Counted from the stretch's first letter, positions 39,700 through 49,510 are shown. The stretch is DNA of 64,000 nt from Pelomonas sp047654805 (GCF_047654805.1 NZ_JASGIV010000001.1:3844001-3908000), one strand, 5' to 3'. Program-made: numbers and translations. The notes: generated from the letters alone by a model not told the origin.

Positions 39700-42600
39700 T
39701 CAGGCCGCCATGGTTCGCTGGGTGTACTGCTGGATCAGGCCGAGGAGATGGTCCTCGTCATAGGGTTTGCCGAGATAGTGGTCCACGCCGAGTTGGGCGG
39801 CGTAGTCGCGGTGCTTTTGCGCGATGCGCGATGTGATCATGATGACCGGCAGACCGGCCAGCCGCGAGTCGGCACGCATGTTGCGCACCAGGTCGAAACC
39901 GTCCATGCGGGGCATCTCGATGTCGGACAGCACCACTGCGGGCAGCTCGTCGCCGGCCAGCTTTTCCATCGCGTCCAGGCCGTCCTTGGCCAGCACGACG
40001 CGCAGGCCGACGCGCTCCAGGAAGCGCTGGGTCACGCGGCGCACAGTCAGCGAATCGTCGACAACCAGCACCAGCGGCGCCTGCTCCGCTTCCGCCACCG
40101 GCTCCGTCGGCAGCGGGGCCGACGACTGCACCAGCGCATGGGCTGCGACCAGGCGTGCTCTGGCCTCGACGCCGTACCAGTCGGCCAGCGCCACGACGTT
40201 GTAAATCAGTGCCACGTCGCCCGACGCCAGCAGGCTGATGCCCGCCAGACCCGGCACGCGATTGAGCTGCGCGCCGAGGTTCTTGACGACGACTTCCTGA
40301 TTGCCGACGACCTCGTCCACATGCAAGGCCAGCGAAGCCTGGGCGCTATGCACGAGCACGATGTGGGCATGACGGCCATGGACATGGCCGCGGCCGGCAT
40401 GGCCGAGCAGGCCACCCAGCCAGTAGAAGGGCATCTCGATTCCGCCATGTTGCAGCTTGCCGGTGGCGTAGGCCTGCTCGACCACCTCGACTGACACACG
40501 TTGCACGGAGGCCATCAGGGCCGCTGGCACAGCCACGACCTGGTCCGCACTCTTGAGCAGCACGATCTGCGTCAGCGCCGTCGTCAGCGGCAAGCGCAGC
40601 AGGAAACTGGTGCCCTGCCCGGCCGTAGACGTCGTCTCGATGCTGCCGCCCAGCGTGCCGACCTCCGCGCGCACGACATCCATACCGATGCCGCGCCCGC
40701 TCAGCTCCGTGACCTGGCTGGCCGTGGAGAAGCCCGGCGCGAAGATCATGCGCTGGAGCTGGGCGTCGTCGGGCTCCGCGTTGGAGGTGATGAGGCCCAG
40801 CTGCAGGCCGCGCTCGCGGATGCGGGACAGGTTGAGGCCGGCGCCGTCGTCGGAGAAGTTCAGCAGGACTTCGTTGCCATGCTGGCCGACCTCGATGCGC
40901 AGCGTGCCTACAGGATCCTTGCCGGCTGCCGCGCGAACCTCGGGCGTCTCGATGCCGTGAGCCACGCTGTTACGCAGCAGATGCTCGAAGGCACCCGCGG
41001 TACGTTCAAGCACCGAGCGGTCCAGCTCGGTCTGGCCGCCAACGATCTCCAACCTGACCTGCTTGCCGCTCTCGCGAGCAGCCTGGCGAACGACACGGTG
41101 CATGCGCTCGCCGATGGAGTCGAACTCGACCAGCCGGGTACGCAGCAAATCATCCTGCAGCTCGCGCGTCAGCCGCGACTGGGCGGCCAGCTCGTCTTCT
41201 CCGGTCTGCACGTTGCGGCCCAGCGCACGCTGCAGCGTAGCCACGTCGCCGACCGACTCGGCCAGCATGCGCGTCAGTTCCTGGAAGCGCGTGTAGCGGT
41301 CGAACTCCAGCGGGTCGAACTCGCGCCCCCCCTGTTGGGCCATCTCCTGCTGGATGTGCATCTGGGCCTCGGCCTGCAGTTCCAGCTCGCGCAGCTGTGC
41401 GCGCAGACGCTCCAGGTTGTCATCCAGGTCCAGCAGCGCGCCCTTCATCTGGGCCAGCTCGGACTCCATGCGCGCGCGGCGGATGCTGACCTCGCCGGCC
41501 TGTGTGGCCATACGCTCCAGCAGACTGCCGCGTACGCGCACTTGGGCCAAGCCGATGGCCAGGTTGTCGCTGCCAGGGGCAATCTCAGCGCTGTCGGCAA
41601 AGCGGCCCCAGTCGATCTCGCGAGCCTGCTCGGCAGGCCTGTCGGTCGTGGCGGGCTGGGCCGGCGGCGCTTCGACCGCCACCACGGGCCGGGCAACCGG
41701 AGCAGGCAGCGGTGGCGCGAGCGGGGTGGGCGCTGGCGGCGCCGCGGCAGCAACCGAGAGGCTGCGGCCCAGCTCCTCGAAGGCATGCTCCAGCGCGTCG
41801 CCCTCGTGCTGCAACGCCTGGACCTGAGCGTGGTCGGCATTGCCGCCCCGAAGCAAGGCCTCGATGGCCGACTCCAGGTGGTGGGCCTGCTCGCCCAGCC
41901 GCATGGCGCCTGCGAGGCGGGCACCGCCCTTGAAAGTGTGCAGCGCGCGCATGCAGGCGTCAGAGCGACCCAACTCGCCCGGATGGGCCAGCCAGTCGCG
42001 CAGCGCGCCGTGCAGCTGCTGCAGCAGGTCACGCCCCTCTTCCTCAAAGATCGGATAGAGCTCGGGCTCAATGTTGTCGGGCAGACCGGGCTCGGGCTCG
42101 GGCTCGGCAGGCGGTAGCAGACCGGGCTCGGGCTCGGGCTCCACGGCCAGCACCGGCTCGGGCGCGGCCTCGACGACCTCGGGAATTTCGATGGCCTCGG
42201 CCATCGGCATCTCGACGACGGCCTCGACGGGCAATCCGTCCAATTCGGCGGCGGCGGTAAGCGACTCCTCCTGCGGCTCGTAGGCGTGCAGGCGAGTGAT
42301 GACCTCCGGATCATTGGGCTTCAGGAACCCGGCCGCGAACTGGTGCAACAGGCGACGGATGTCGTCGGCGGCGCGCACGAAGAGTTCGGCATCGACCTCC
42401 TCGTAGCGCACGGCGCGCTGCGCACGGCCCAGGGTGTGCTCAAGCTCCCGGGCAAGCGCGGACAGGTCCTCGTAGCCAACCGTTGCCGCATTGCCGGCCA
42501 ACGCATGAGCCAGGGCCTCGCAACTGGGCGGCACCGGCTGGGCCAGCTCGGCCGCCCATTCGGCCAGGCCGACGGAAAGCTTGCGCGACAGCTCGTCGGC

Positions 42601-45492
42601 CTCGTTCAGGAAGATGTTGAAGAGGGCGATGCTGATGCGCAGCGGGCCGATCACCTTGAAGCCCTCGTCCGGGTCGGCCGGCTCAGGCTCCACTTCAATC
42701 GCCGCGGCCTCGTTGTCGACCACCAGCCGGGGCAGCGCCAGCGTCACTTCCTCGGGCCTGGGCGGGATCTCGGCTGGCGGATGATCCGGCAGCGCCACTG
42801 GTTCGGGATCGTCCAGATCAAGAATGACGCGGAAATTGGCCAGCGTCTGCTCTTCCTGTGGCTGCGTGGGCAACGGCAGCGGTTCGGTCGGCGCGTGGGT
42901 CGGGGCGGAAAGGTCCAGGGTGGGTTCGTCGGCAAACGGCTCCACCGTATCGAGGTCCAGCGTGACCTCAGGCACAGGAAGGCTGGCCTCGGTGCCAGGC
43001 ACGTCCAGCTCGAGCACGAAGTCGGGCTCGGGCAGCGGAGCCTCCATCACCTCGACTGGCTCGGGCGCGGGCTCGACAGCCTCCGTCACTGGGGCCTCGG
43101 CAGGCCAGCCAAGCGGCATGGGCTGGCCCTGCAAGCGCAGGGAATCGGCGCTGCGTCGCAGCGGGTCCGGCAGGCTGTGGCCAGGCTCAGTACCGGCGAT
43201 CTGCTGGCGCCAGTGGGCGAAATAGTCCAGCGCCTCGGTTGTGAAGCCGATCAGGGCCGCATCGGCCTGCGGGCTGGCCTCGGCGAGGCGGGCGTTGTAG
43301 AGCTGTTCACAGGCCCAGGCCCCTTCGCCGAAGTCGTTCAGGCCCACCATGCGGGCACTGCCCTTGAGCGTATGGAAGGCACGACGCACGATGGTGAGCT
43401 GGCCGTGGTCGCTCGGCTGCTGGTGCAGCTCTGCAAGCGCGGCACGTGCGTTGGCGATGACTTCGTCGGCCTCCTCCAGGAAGATCTCGCGCATCTCCGG
43501 GTCATCAGCGACGCTGGGGGCCGGCGCGGGTGCCTCGACCGCGGGCGCCGCCGCAGGCGCGGGCTCCGACAGGTCGACATCGGGCAGGCTGAGGTCCGGC
43601 AGGTCCAAGCTGCCGAAGTCGACATGCAGGGGTTGCGTCGCGTCCATGGCGGACGCGGGGTGAGCCGGCGTCTCGGCATCCAGATCGACGTGGAAGCCAC
43701 TGGCTTCGAAATCGGGCAGCTCCACGGCCCCTTCTCGGCGGCCCATGACGGCATCCAGCCGGCCGGTGGTCTCGTCGAACTGGAACATGCGCTTTGCCAG
43801 TTGGGGCTGGACACTAAGCATGTCGATGAGGAAACCAAGAGCGCCGAGGTTGTTGGCCAGACGCTCGAAGACGTCGCGCGCGCCGGGACGGTTGAAGTCG
43901 ACCTCGGTATTGGCCAGGCCGTCGATCTCGTCGCGCATGCGCACGGTGGCATGGGCAGCCTGATCCAGGCCCAGCACGCTGAGCACGCCACGCATGGCTT
44001 GCAGTTGGCCGGGTACGGGGATCAGCAACTCACGCTGGGTGGGACTGCGGAAGTACTCGTCGCACTGGCGCTCGATCTCCGACAGGCTGGCACGCAGCTC
44101 GTGGACGACGCTGCCCAGGGTCTGCCGGTCGGAGACCCGGCGATACAGGTCCTCCATCCAGTCCTCAAGCGGCTCGGCCGCCTGCCCATGGGCGACGGCC
44201 TCGACGCGGCGAGCCAGACGGCGCACGCGGTCAGCCTGCTCGGGCTGGTCGAAGGCGGCATCTTCCAGCGCAGCTTCCACGTACAGCAGGCTGGTGGCGA
44301 CTTCCATCGCCAACGCTGGCGGCGGCGTGGTGCGCGAGCGCAGCGTTGCGACGACTGCGCGTTGCAGCGTCTGGGCCAGCACTTCGCCACTGGGGAAGAG
44401 GCGGGTCAGGGAGTCCGCCAGTGCGGCGAACTGCTCGTCCAGGCTGCTCAGCCGATGTTGATCGCCCTCAGCGGCGCTGGACCAGCTCTCCTTGGCCGCC
44501 AGCACTCGGCGCTTGGCCTGCGCGACCCAGGCTGGGTCGATACGGCCAAGGCTGGCGTCTTCGTAGTCGCCAGCCTGCTCGTCGCTCAGGCGATAGGCTT
44601 CATGGACGGCGGTCAGACGCGGCCCCGCGCCTTGGGTGATGCGGCATTGGGCGCAGAAGAACAGCAGGTCCTGGGCTAGCCGGTCACGCGCAGAGTCAGC
44701 CTGGTCGCCCTGGCCGATGACTCGCAGTTCGTGAAGCAGTTTGGACCCCAGGCGCTTGGTGTAGGCATCGCTACCCAGCAGCTTCAATGCCTGGCCCTCG
44801 AAGACGGCGGCGGCAAGCTGCCAAAGCGTGCGCGAGGTGCCCGCCGGCAACGCGGCGGCAAGGCCGGCACACAGGCTGGACAGATTGGCCGCATGCGCGG
44901 AACTGGGCTCACGCATGTGACGCAGCAGCGCAGCCTCGAAGGGCGCGCGCACGGCCTCGGGCGAGCGCGGCGACACGCCAGCTTCCTGTGGGATGCTGCG
45001 CCAGGCCCAGTCGAACTGCCAAAGGTCGGCCGGGTGGACGCGCTCTGCGCCGTTGATCTGCTGCAGGGCGCGATAGCCCGGGTAGAGGGCTAGCGACGAG
45101 GTCTTGTTCCCGGCCAGCAGCCGGGCGACATAGGCAAGCAGCGCGAAGTCGGCGCGTTCGATGGCGTCGACCGTGCTGGCCTCAACCTCCAGTGGCCGCT
45201 CGGCCAGCCGGGCAACGGCGGTCTCTGCAGCGCGCAGCACGGCCGCACCGGCCGGCAGGCCGACCAGGGACAGCACGCCGCTGACCTGATGCAGTTGCGC
45301 CGCCGCCTGCTGCAGCGGCGGGCTGGGCTGGGCATCGGCGCCGAGTGCGGCAAGACGACTGTCGCTGCCGTCGCGCACGAGGCGACGCAGGGTTTTGTGT
45401 ACCGACTCCAGGGAGCGGCGCAGTTCCTCCTGCACCCAGGCCAGCGGGCTGAGGTCGGCCGGGAGTTCGGAGTCGCGCAGGGAGCTGTCCAT
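39700..45492 (-). CDS. chpA: Pil-Chp hybrid chemosensory kinase ChpA/PilL
   Basis: A 1930-residue multidomain kinase controlling type IV pilus twitching and surface sensing. The N-terminal ~650 residues are helical FimL/Hpt-like. Phosphotransfer domains follow: HTLKGSARMVGL (His707), a diverged one with AHALAGNAATVG (His996), and HTFKGGARLAG (His1185), joined by Glu/Pro-rich linkers. Next come a dimerisation/HATPase module (NSVAHGIETPE about 1510; GRGIGMDVV about 1600), a CheW-like domain, and a C-terminal receiver with LSDIEMPRMDG (Asp1857). Pseudomonas ChpA has more Hpt-type repeats; fewer are obvious here by eye. Confidence 0.95.
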   Translation of the reverse strand: MDSSLRDSELPADLSPLAWVQEELRRSLESVHKTLRRLVRDGSDSRLAALGADAQPSPPLQQAAAQLHQVSGVLSLVGLPAGAAVLRAAETAVARLAERPLEVEASTVDAIERADFALLAYVARLLAGNKTSSLALYPGYRALQQINGAERVHPADLWQFDWAWRSIPQEAGVSPRSPEAVRAPFEAALLRHMREPSSAHAANLSSLCAGLAAALPAGTSRTLWQLAAAVFEGQALKLLGSDAYTKRLGSKLLHELRVIGQGDQADSARDRLAQDLLFFCAQCRITQGAGPRLTAVHEAYRLSDEQAGDYEDASLGRIDPAWVAQAKRRVLAAKESWSSAAEGDQHRLSSLDEQFAALADSLTRLFPSGEVLAQTLQRAVVATLRSRTTPPPALAMEVATSLLYVEAALEDAAFDQPEQADRVRRLARRVEAVAHGQAAEPLEDWMEDLYRRVSDRQTLGSVVHELRASLSEIERQCDEYFRSPTQRELLIPVPGQLQAMRGVLSVLGLDQAAHATVRMRDEIDGLANTEVDFNRPGARDVFERLANNLGALGFLIDMLSVQPQLAKRMFQFDETTGRLDAVMGRREGAVELPDFEASGFHVDLDAETPAHPASAMDATQPLHVDFGSLDLPDLSLPDVDLSEPAPAAAPAVEAPAPAPSVADDPEMREIFLEEADEVIANARAALAELHQQPSDHGQLTIVRRAFHTLKGSARMVGLNDFGEGAWACEQLYNARLAEASPQADAALIGFTTEALDYFAHWRQQIAGTEPGHSLPDPLRRSADSLRLQGQPMPLGWPAEAPVTEAVEPAPEPVEVMEAPLPEPDFVLELDVPGTEASLPVPEVTLDLDTVEPFADEPTLDLSAPTHAPTEPLPLPTQPQEEQTLANFRVILDLDDPEPVALPDHPPAEIPPRPEEVTLALPRLVVDNEAAAIEVEPEPADPDEGFKVIGPLRISIALFNIFLNEADELSRKLSVGLAEWAAELAQPVPPSCEALAHALAGNAATVGYEDLSALARELEHTLGRAQRAVRYEEVDAELFVRAADDIRRLLHQFAAGFLKPNDPEVITRLHAYEPQEESLTAAAELDGLPVEAVVEMPMAEAIEIPEVVEAAPEPVLAVEPEPEPGLLPPAEPEPEPGLPDNIEPELYPIFEEEGRDLLQQLHGALRDWLAHPGELGRSDACMRALHTFKGGARLAGAMRLGEQAHHLESAIEALLRGGNADHAQVQALQHEGDALEHAFEELGRSLSVAAAAPPAPTPLAPPLPAPVARPVVAVEAPPAQPATTDRPAEQAREIDWGRFADSAEIAPGSDNLAIGLAQVRVRGSLLERMATQAGEVSIRRARMESELAQMKGALLDLDDNLERLRAQLRELELQAEAQMHIQQEMAQQGGREFDPLEFDRYTRFQELTRMLAESVGDVATLQRALGRNVQTGEDELAAQSRLTRELQDDLLRTRLVEFDSIGERMHRVVRQAARESGKQVRLEIVGGQTELDRSVLERTAGAFEHLLRNSVAHGIETPEVRAAAGKDPVGTLRIEVGQHGNEVLLNFSDDGAGLNLSRIRERGLQLGLITSNAEPDDAQLQRMIFAPGFSTASQVTELSGRGIGMDVVRAEVGTLGGSIETTSTAGQGTSFLLRLPLTTALTQIVLLKSADQVVAVPAALMASVQRVSVEVVEQAYATGKLQHGGIEMPFYWLGGLLGHAGRGHVHGRHAHIVLVHSAQASLALHVDEVVGNQEVVVKNLGAQLNRVPGLAGISLLASGDVALIYNVVALADWYGVEARARLVAAHALVQSSAPLPTEPVAEAEQAPLVLVVDDSLTVRRVTQRFLERVGLRVVLAKDGLDAMEKLAGDELPAVVLSDIEMPRMDGFDLVRNMRADSRLAGLPVIMITSRIAQKHRDYAAQLGVDHYLGKPYDEDHLLGLIQQYTQRTMAA

Positions 45493-45533
45493 GCGATGGG
45501 CTTTCTGCTCGGTGCGGTGTGCGGGGGCGCCGG

Positions 45534-47888
45534 TCAGGCGACCTTGAATCGGGACACTGACGTGCGCAGCGCCTCGGCCGAGCGGGAGAGCTCATGCACC
45601 ATCTGGGCGGTAGAGCGCGTGCCCTCTGAGGTCTGTTCGGTCACGGCAAAGATGTGCTGGATGTTCGAAGCCACGTCGTTGGCGTGCGCAGCCTCCTGCT
45701 GGGCCTGCGAGGAGATGCGCACAATCAGTTGGTCCAGTTGGCGCGACACGCTGTCGATGTCTTCCAGCGCCTTGCCGGCCGCGTCGGACAGCTGCGTGCC
45801 CTCCACCACACCGCGTGTCGAGCGCTCCATAGCAGCCACGGCGTCGTGTGTGTCGGTCTGAATGGTCTTGACCAGCGCGGCGATCCGGCGTGTCGCGTCG
45901 CCGGAGCGTTCTGCCAAGCGCTGCACCTCTTCCGCCACCACCGAGAAGCCGCGGCCGGCTTCGCCAGCGGACGCGGCCTGGATGGCTGCGTTCAGGGCCA
46001 ACACGTTGGTCTGCTCGGTAATGTCCGAGATCAGCTCCGTGATCTCGCCAATTTCCTGTGAAGACTCGCCAAGACGCTTGATGCGCTTGGAGGTCTCCTG
46101 AATGGAGTCGCGGATCGCGTTCATGCCTGCGATGTTGTTCTGCATCGCGGACAGGCCCTGCTCGGCGGCCTGACGGCTCTGGCGCGCCACCTCGGCGGTC
46201 GTTTGCGCCTGAGCGGAAACCTCGGTGATTCGATTCGCCATGCCCAGCACGGCCTCACCAGTCGCGCGAATCTCGTGCAGTTGCTCCTTGGAGGCTGCCA
46301 GCAGATCGGTAGAAGTCTGGTCCACCGCACCGGTCGTGTCTGTCACCCGGGCCGCAGTGGCCTGCACTTGGCCAACCAGAGTCCGCAACTCCTCCACCGT
46401 GTAGTTCACGGAGTCGGCGATTGCGCCGGTGATGTCTTCCGTCACCGTCGCCTGCTGCGTCAGGTCGCCCTCTGCGACGCTGGCCAGCTCGTTCATCAAC
46501 CGCAGAATGGCCGCCTGGTTGGCGTCATTCACGCGCTTGGCCTCCTGCTCCTGAGCCTCGGCCTCGCGACGCTGTGCCTCGGCGAGCGCGGCGCGTTCGG
46601 ACTGGTCGGCCACGAAGAGGCGCAGGAAACCACCCGCACCGACAACCAGAGCCAGCAGTGACAGTGCCAGCAGCAGACTCAAGCCCCAGCCGGCACCGCC
46701 GGACTTCTCCAATTCGCCGGCGACCTGCTCCAGGCCTTTGCGCAACGGTTCGGAGTCGTTCAGGATGGCCGTCTGCGCTTCGCGGGCGGACACAAGTCCT
46801 TGCAGGTTCCCCAGAATGGCGGAGGCCTGGGTACGGGTCTGCTCGTACTGCTTGAGCAGGGTCTGCAGGCGTTCCTTCAGTTGCGGATCGCGTGCGGCGT
46901 TCAGGCGCAGCTCGGGACTACCGCTGATCAGGGCCTCGGTAATGAGCTTGAAGGAGTTCAAGTCCTTGCCGAGCAGGAACACGGCTTCGGGGCTAACACC
47001 TTCCTGGGTCAGGAACTCGTTGGCGCTCTTGCCGATGCGCTGGGTCAGCATGACCAACTGCCCCACCGCCGAGACCTCTCCCGCGGACGAACCGATCTGC
47101 AACGCCTGGGACGACACCGCTTCGGCGCTCTCCAGCAGGTCGCTGGACTGGCGGTTGATGGCGCGCAGCGCCTGGCCCACCTGGGTCAGGATCTTTTCCT
47201 GAGCCTGCACGACCTTACCATTCTTCTCGGCGCGTTCGACCAGCGGTGTCAGCGACTCTAGCGTCGGCTGCACTGCGGCCGGCGCGATAGTCAGGTCGCC
47301 TTCGCCGGTGCGCAGGTTGTTGACGACACCGCTCAACGTGCTGACCGACTCGCGAAGCTCAGCGAAGGCTGTCGGGTTGCCGACCAGTGCCGCGGACACG
47401 GACTTGGCCATGCGCTGCGAATGCATCAGCGCCTGGCCGGAGGCGCGCACCTGGGCGGCGCTGCGGTTGGACGACACCAGCACCAGGCTGACGGAGACTG
47501 CGGTGCCGATGAAGCCCAGGGCCACGAGTGCAGTCAGCACTTGCTGGCGGTGGCGGCCGAAGAACTCGCCCAGCTTCCCGGCGCCGGGAGCAGCCGGGGG
47601 CGGCAGTTGGGTGGGGTCGGCCGCCTGCGTCGTCGGCGCGAAGCCCATCGTGTTGCTGGGAGGAAACTCGCTGATCGGGCCTGGCTCGGATGGCAGGGCC
47701 TGCGAAATGATCGATGGCATCTCCGCACGCGTGGGGATCTCGCCGCCGACGAGGGTGGAGTCGGGATTACGGCTGGCATCGAAGCCGGCGTTAGTGCGCG
47801 AATCGATGGTCGTGTCGGCACTTTCCGGCGGCGCCAGCGGCTGCTCATCGGCTTCGGACTTTCCCCTGAATTTGTCCAGCAGGCTCAT
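45534..47888 (-). CDS. pilJ: Pil-Chp methyl-accepting chemoreceptor PilJ
   Basis: A 784-residue chemoreceptor. A Pro/Ala-rich cytoplasmic N-terminus (about 110 residues, longer than in Pseudomonas) precedes helix 1 (about 117-140), a periplasmic PilJ-type sensor domain, helix 2 (about 397-420), a HAMP region and the signalling hairpin with NVLALNAAIQAASAGEAGRG and FSVVAEEVQRLAERS. No C-terminal methyl-acceptor pentapeptide tether is seen. It passes pilin or surface signals to ChpA. It lies between pilI and chpA. Confidence 0.94.
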   Translation of the reverse strand: MSLLDKFRGKSEADEQPLAPPESADTTIDSRTNAGFDASRNPDSTLVGGEIPTRAEMPSIISQALPSEPGPISEFPPSNTMGFAPTTQAADPTQLPPPAAPGAGKLGEFFGRHRQQVLTALVALGFIGTAVSVSLVLVSSNRSAAQVRASGQALMHSQRMAKSVSAALVGNPTAFAELRESVSTLSGVVNNLRTGEGDLTIAPAAVQPTLESLTPLVERAEKNGKVVQAQEKILTQVGQALRAINRQSSDLLESAEAVSSQALQIGSSAGEVSAVGQLVMLTQRIGKSANEFLTQEGVSPEAVFLLGKDLNSFKLITEALISGSPELRLNAARDPQLKERLQTLLKQYEQTRTQASAILGNLQGLVSAREAQTAILNDSEPLRKGLEQVAGELEKSGGAGWGLSLLLALSLLALVVGAGGFLRLFVADQSERAALAEAQRREAEAQEQEAKRVNDANQAAILRLMNELASVAEGDLTQQATVTEDITGAIADSVNYTVEELRTLVGQVQATAARVTDTTGAVDQTSTDLLAASKEQLHEIRATGEAVLGMANRITEVSAQAQTTAEVARQSRQAAEQGLSAMQNNIAGMNAIRDSIQETSKRIKRLGESSQEIGEITELISDITEQTNVLALNAAIQAASAGEAGRGFSVVAEEVQRLAERSGDATRRIAALVKTIQTDTHDAVAAMERSTRGVVEGTQLSDAAGKALEDIDSVSRQLDQLIVRISSQAQQEAAHANDVASNIQHIFAVTEQTSEGTRSTAQMVHELSRSAEALRTSVSRFKVA

Positions 47889-47960
47889 CTCACCCTCGTC
47901 CTTCAGTGTTTGCGATGTCCGCGTTCACGCGCGGCTTGAAGCTTGGAAATGGAGCGCCCA

Positions 47961-48491
47961 TCAAGCGACGATGTGCAAGAAGTTCTCCTGCCGCGACAAC
48001 GCCTCGAGATCGATCTCTTGCCATTGGCGGCCGGCCTCGTCGCGACGCAGTGCGCCAGCGAAACGCGGCAGCGGCCCCGACGGCTGCTGGGCGGCCAGCG
48101 GCAATTGGTCGTCACTCCGCAGACCAGCCAAGCGGTCCACCAACAGCGCACAGTTCAGGTTCAGCTCGCTACCCAGCGACACCAGGCGACTCTGCGCCGG
48201 CACGGCACGGCCGGGCGCAGGATCACGCAGGCCGAGATACACAGCCAGGTCGACCACCGTAAACAGGCCGCCACGCAGATTCGCCACGCCGGCCAACCAT
48301 GGCTTGGCATACGGCACGGGCTTGATGGGCACAGGCGCGAAGATCTCGCTGGCCTGCTTCAACGAAAACAGCAGGCCGACACCGGCACATTCCACCGCCA
48401 GCCAGTTCGCTATCAGCGTCTGCTCCCGCGCGGCCTGCATGCGCTCGGCCAGACGCTGCTGAAGCTCGCGGAGTGCCGTCTTGTTCGCCAT
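47961..48491 (-). CDS. pilI: CheW-like coupling protein PilI
   Basis: A 176-residue CheW-domain adaptor linking PilJ to the ChpA kinase. Recognisable CheW elements are LAVECAGVGLLFSLKQASEIFAPVPIKPVPYAKPWLAGVANLRGGLFTVVDL. ATG 48491 follows the pilH stop by two bases; the longer in-frame extension lies in pilH and is spurious. Confidence 0.92.
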   Translation of the reverse strand: MANKTALRELQQRLAERMQAAREQTLIANWLAVECAGVGLLFSLKQASEIFAPVPIKPVPYAKPWLAGVANLRGGLFTVVDLAVYLGLRDPAPGRAVPAQSRLVSLGSELNLNCALLVDRLAGLRSDDQLPLAAQQPSGPLPRFAGALRRDEAGRQWQEIDLEALSRQENFLHIVA

Positions 48492-48493
48492 GT

Positions 48494-48859
48494 TCAGCCG
48501 AGGGCCTTGATCTTGGCCAACAACTCTTCGGCCTTGACGGGCTTGACGACGTAGTCGCTGGCACCCTGGCGCATCCCCCAGACCTTGTCGGTCTCCTGAC
48601 CCTTGCTCGTGCACATGATGACAGGCACGCCAGCGTAACGCTCGTCGCGCGTGATGGCGCGGGTCAGTTGGAAGCCGTTCTGGCCGGGCATGACGACATC
48701 CATCAGGATCAGGTCGGGCTTGCCTTCGGCCAGTCGCTTGAGCGCCTCTTCACCATTCTCGGCCGTACGCACGCTGAAGCCGCGTTTGGTCAGCATCTCC
48801 GACAGCACATGGAGTTCGGTCTTGGAATCGTCAACCAGCAGGATGTTGTGAATGCTCAT
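48494..48859 (-). CDS. pilH: twitching motility response regulator PilH
   Basis: A 121-residue single-domain receiver. It starts MSIHNILLVDDSKTELHVL, has the phosphorylation Asp in LILMDVVMPGQNGFQL and a Lys in YVVKPVKAEEL. In Pseudomonas PilH works with PilG downstream of ChpA to bias pilus retraction, acting partly as a phosphate sink. It is placed second in the operon, after pilG. Confidence 0.93.
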   Translation of the reverse strand: MSIHNILLVDDSKTELHVLSEMLTKRGFSVRTAENGEEALKRLAEGKPDLILMDVVMPGQNGFQLTRAITRDERYAGVPVIMCTSKGQETDKVWGMRQGASDYVVKPVKAEELLAKIKALG

Positions 48860-48885
48860 GGCGGGTCTCTCTCGGTAGGCGCTTC

Positions 48886-49275
48886 TCAGGGCCGGTGCTG
48901 CAGCACAGCCTGAAGCAACTGATCCTTGGTGAAGGGCTTGGTCAGGTAGTCCTGCGAGCCCACCATACGGCCGCGGGCCTTGTCGAAGAGACCGTCTTTT
49001 GACGACAGCATGATCACCGGCACTCCCGAGAATTGCGGGTTGCGCTTGATGATGGCGCAGGTCTGGTAACCGTCCAGACGCGGCATCAGGATGTCGCAGA
49101 ACACGAGATCGGGATGGAAGTCGCCCAGCTTGGCCAGCGCATCGAAGCCATCCTCGGCCAGGGCCACCTCGTGACCGCCCTGCTTCAGGAAGATCTCCGC
49201 ACTGCGGCGGATGGTGTTGCTGTCGTCGATGACCAGGATGCGGGTGGGTCCCGCACCGGAAACTTGCTCGTTCAA
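48886..49275 (-). CDS. pilG: twitching motility response regulator PilG
   Basis: A 129-residue receiver with RILVIDDSNTIRRSAEIFL, the phospho-acceptor in FCDILMPRLDGYQT and the Lys of YLTKPFTKDQL. It relays ChpA phosphorylation to pilus extension and, in Pseudomonas, to CyaB. The start is TTG at 49275, with AGGAG about eight bases upstream and no in-frame ATG near; a TTG start may limit its translation. Confidence 0.93.
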   Translation of the reverse strand: MNEQVSGAGPTRILVIDDSNTIRRSAEIFLKQGGHEVALAEDGFDALAKLGDFHPDLVFCDILMPRLDGYQTCAIIKRNPQFSGVPVIMLSSKDGLFDKARGRMVGSQDYLTKPFTKDQLLQAVLQHRP

Positions 49276-49336
49276 ACGTCGTCTCCTGGGAACTTCAGCT
49301 CGAGGCCAGGCCCGTTCGGCCGCCTGTGAGGCAGGG

Positions 49337-49510
49337 TCAGATGCGCACCATCTCGAAATCTTCCTTGCGCGCGCCGCAGTCCGGGCAGGTCCAGTTCATG
49401 TCGACATCGGCCCAAGCCGTGCCGGGCGCAATGCCATGCTCGGGATCGCCCGTGGCTTCGTCATAGATCCATCCACAGATCAGGCACATCCAGGTACTGG
49501 GTTCGCTCAC
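49337..49510 (-). CDS. rubA: rubredoxin
   Basis: A 57-residue iron protein. The two iron-binding knuckles are CLICGWIYD and CPDCGARKEDF, with the usual spacing and the DPEHGIAPGTAWADV linker of rubredoxins. The GTG at 49510-49508 is the only sensible start. It carries electrons, for example to alkane hydroxylases or in oxidative stress defence. It lies about 60 bp upstream of pilG on the same strand and divergent from thiD, a common Burkholderiales arrangement. Confidence 0.95.
   Translation of the reverse strand: MSEPSTWMCLICGWIYDEATGDPEHGIAPGTAWADVDMNWTCPDCGARKEDFEMVRI

Noticed and set aside
42286..44679. A 797-codon plus-strand frame opposite chpA
   Set aside because: Composition mirrors the antisense of a GC-rich gene; no domain recognised and no ribosome-binding site found; chpA coding is unambiguous.
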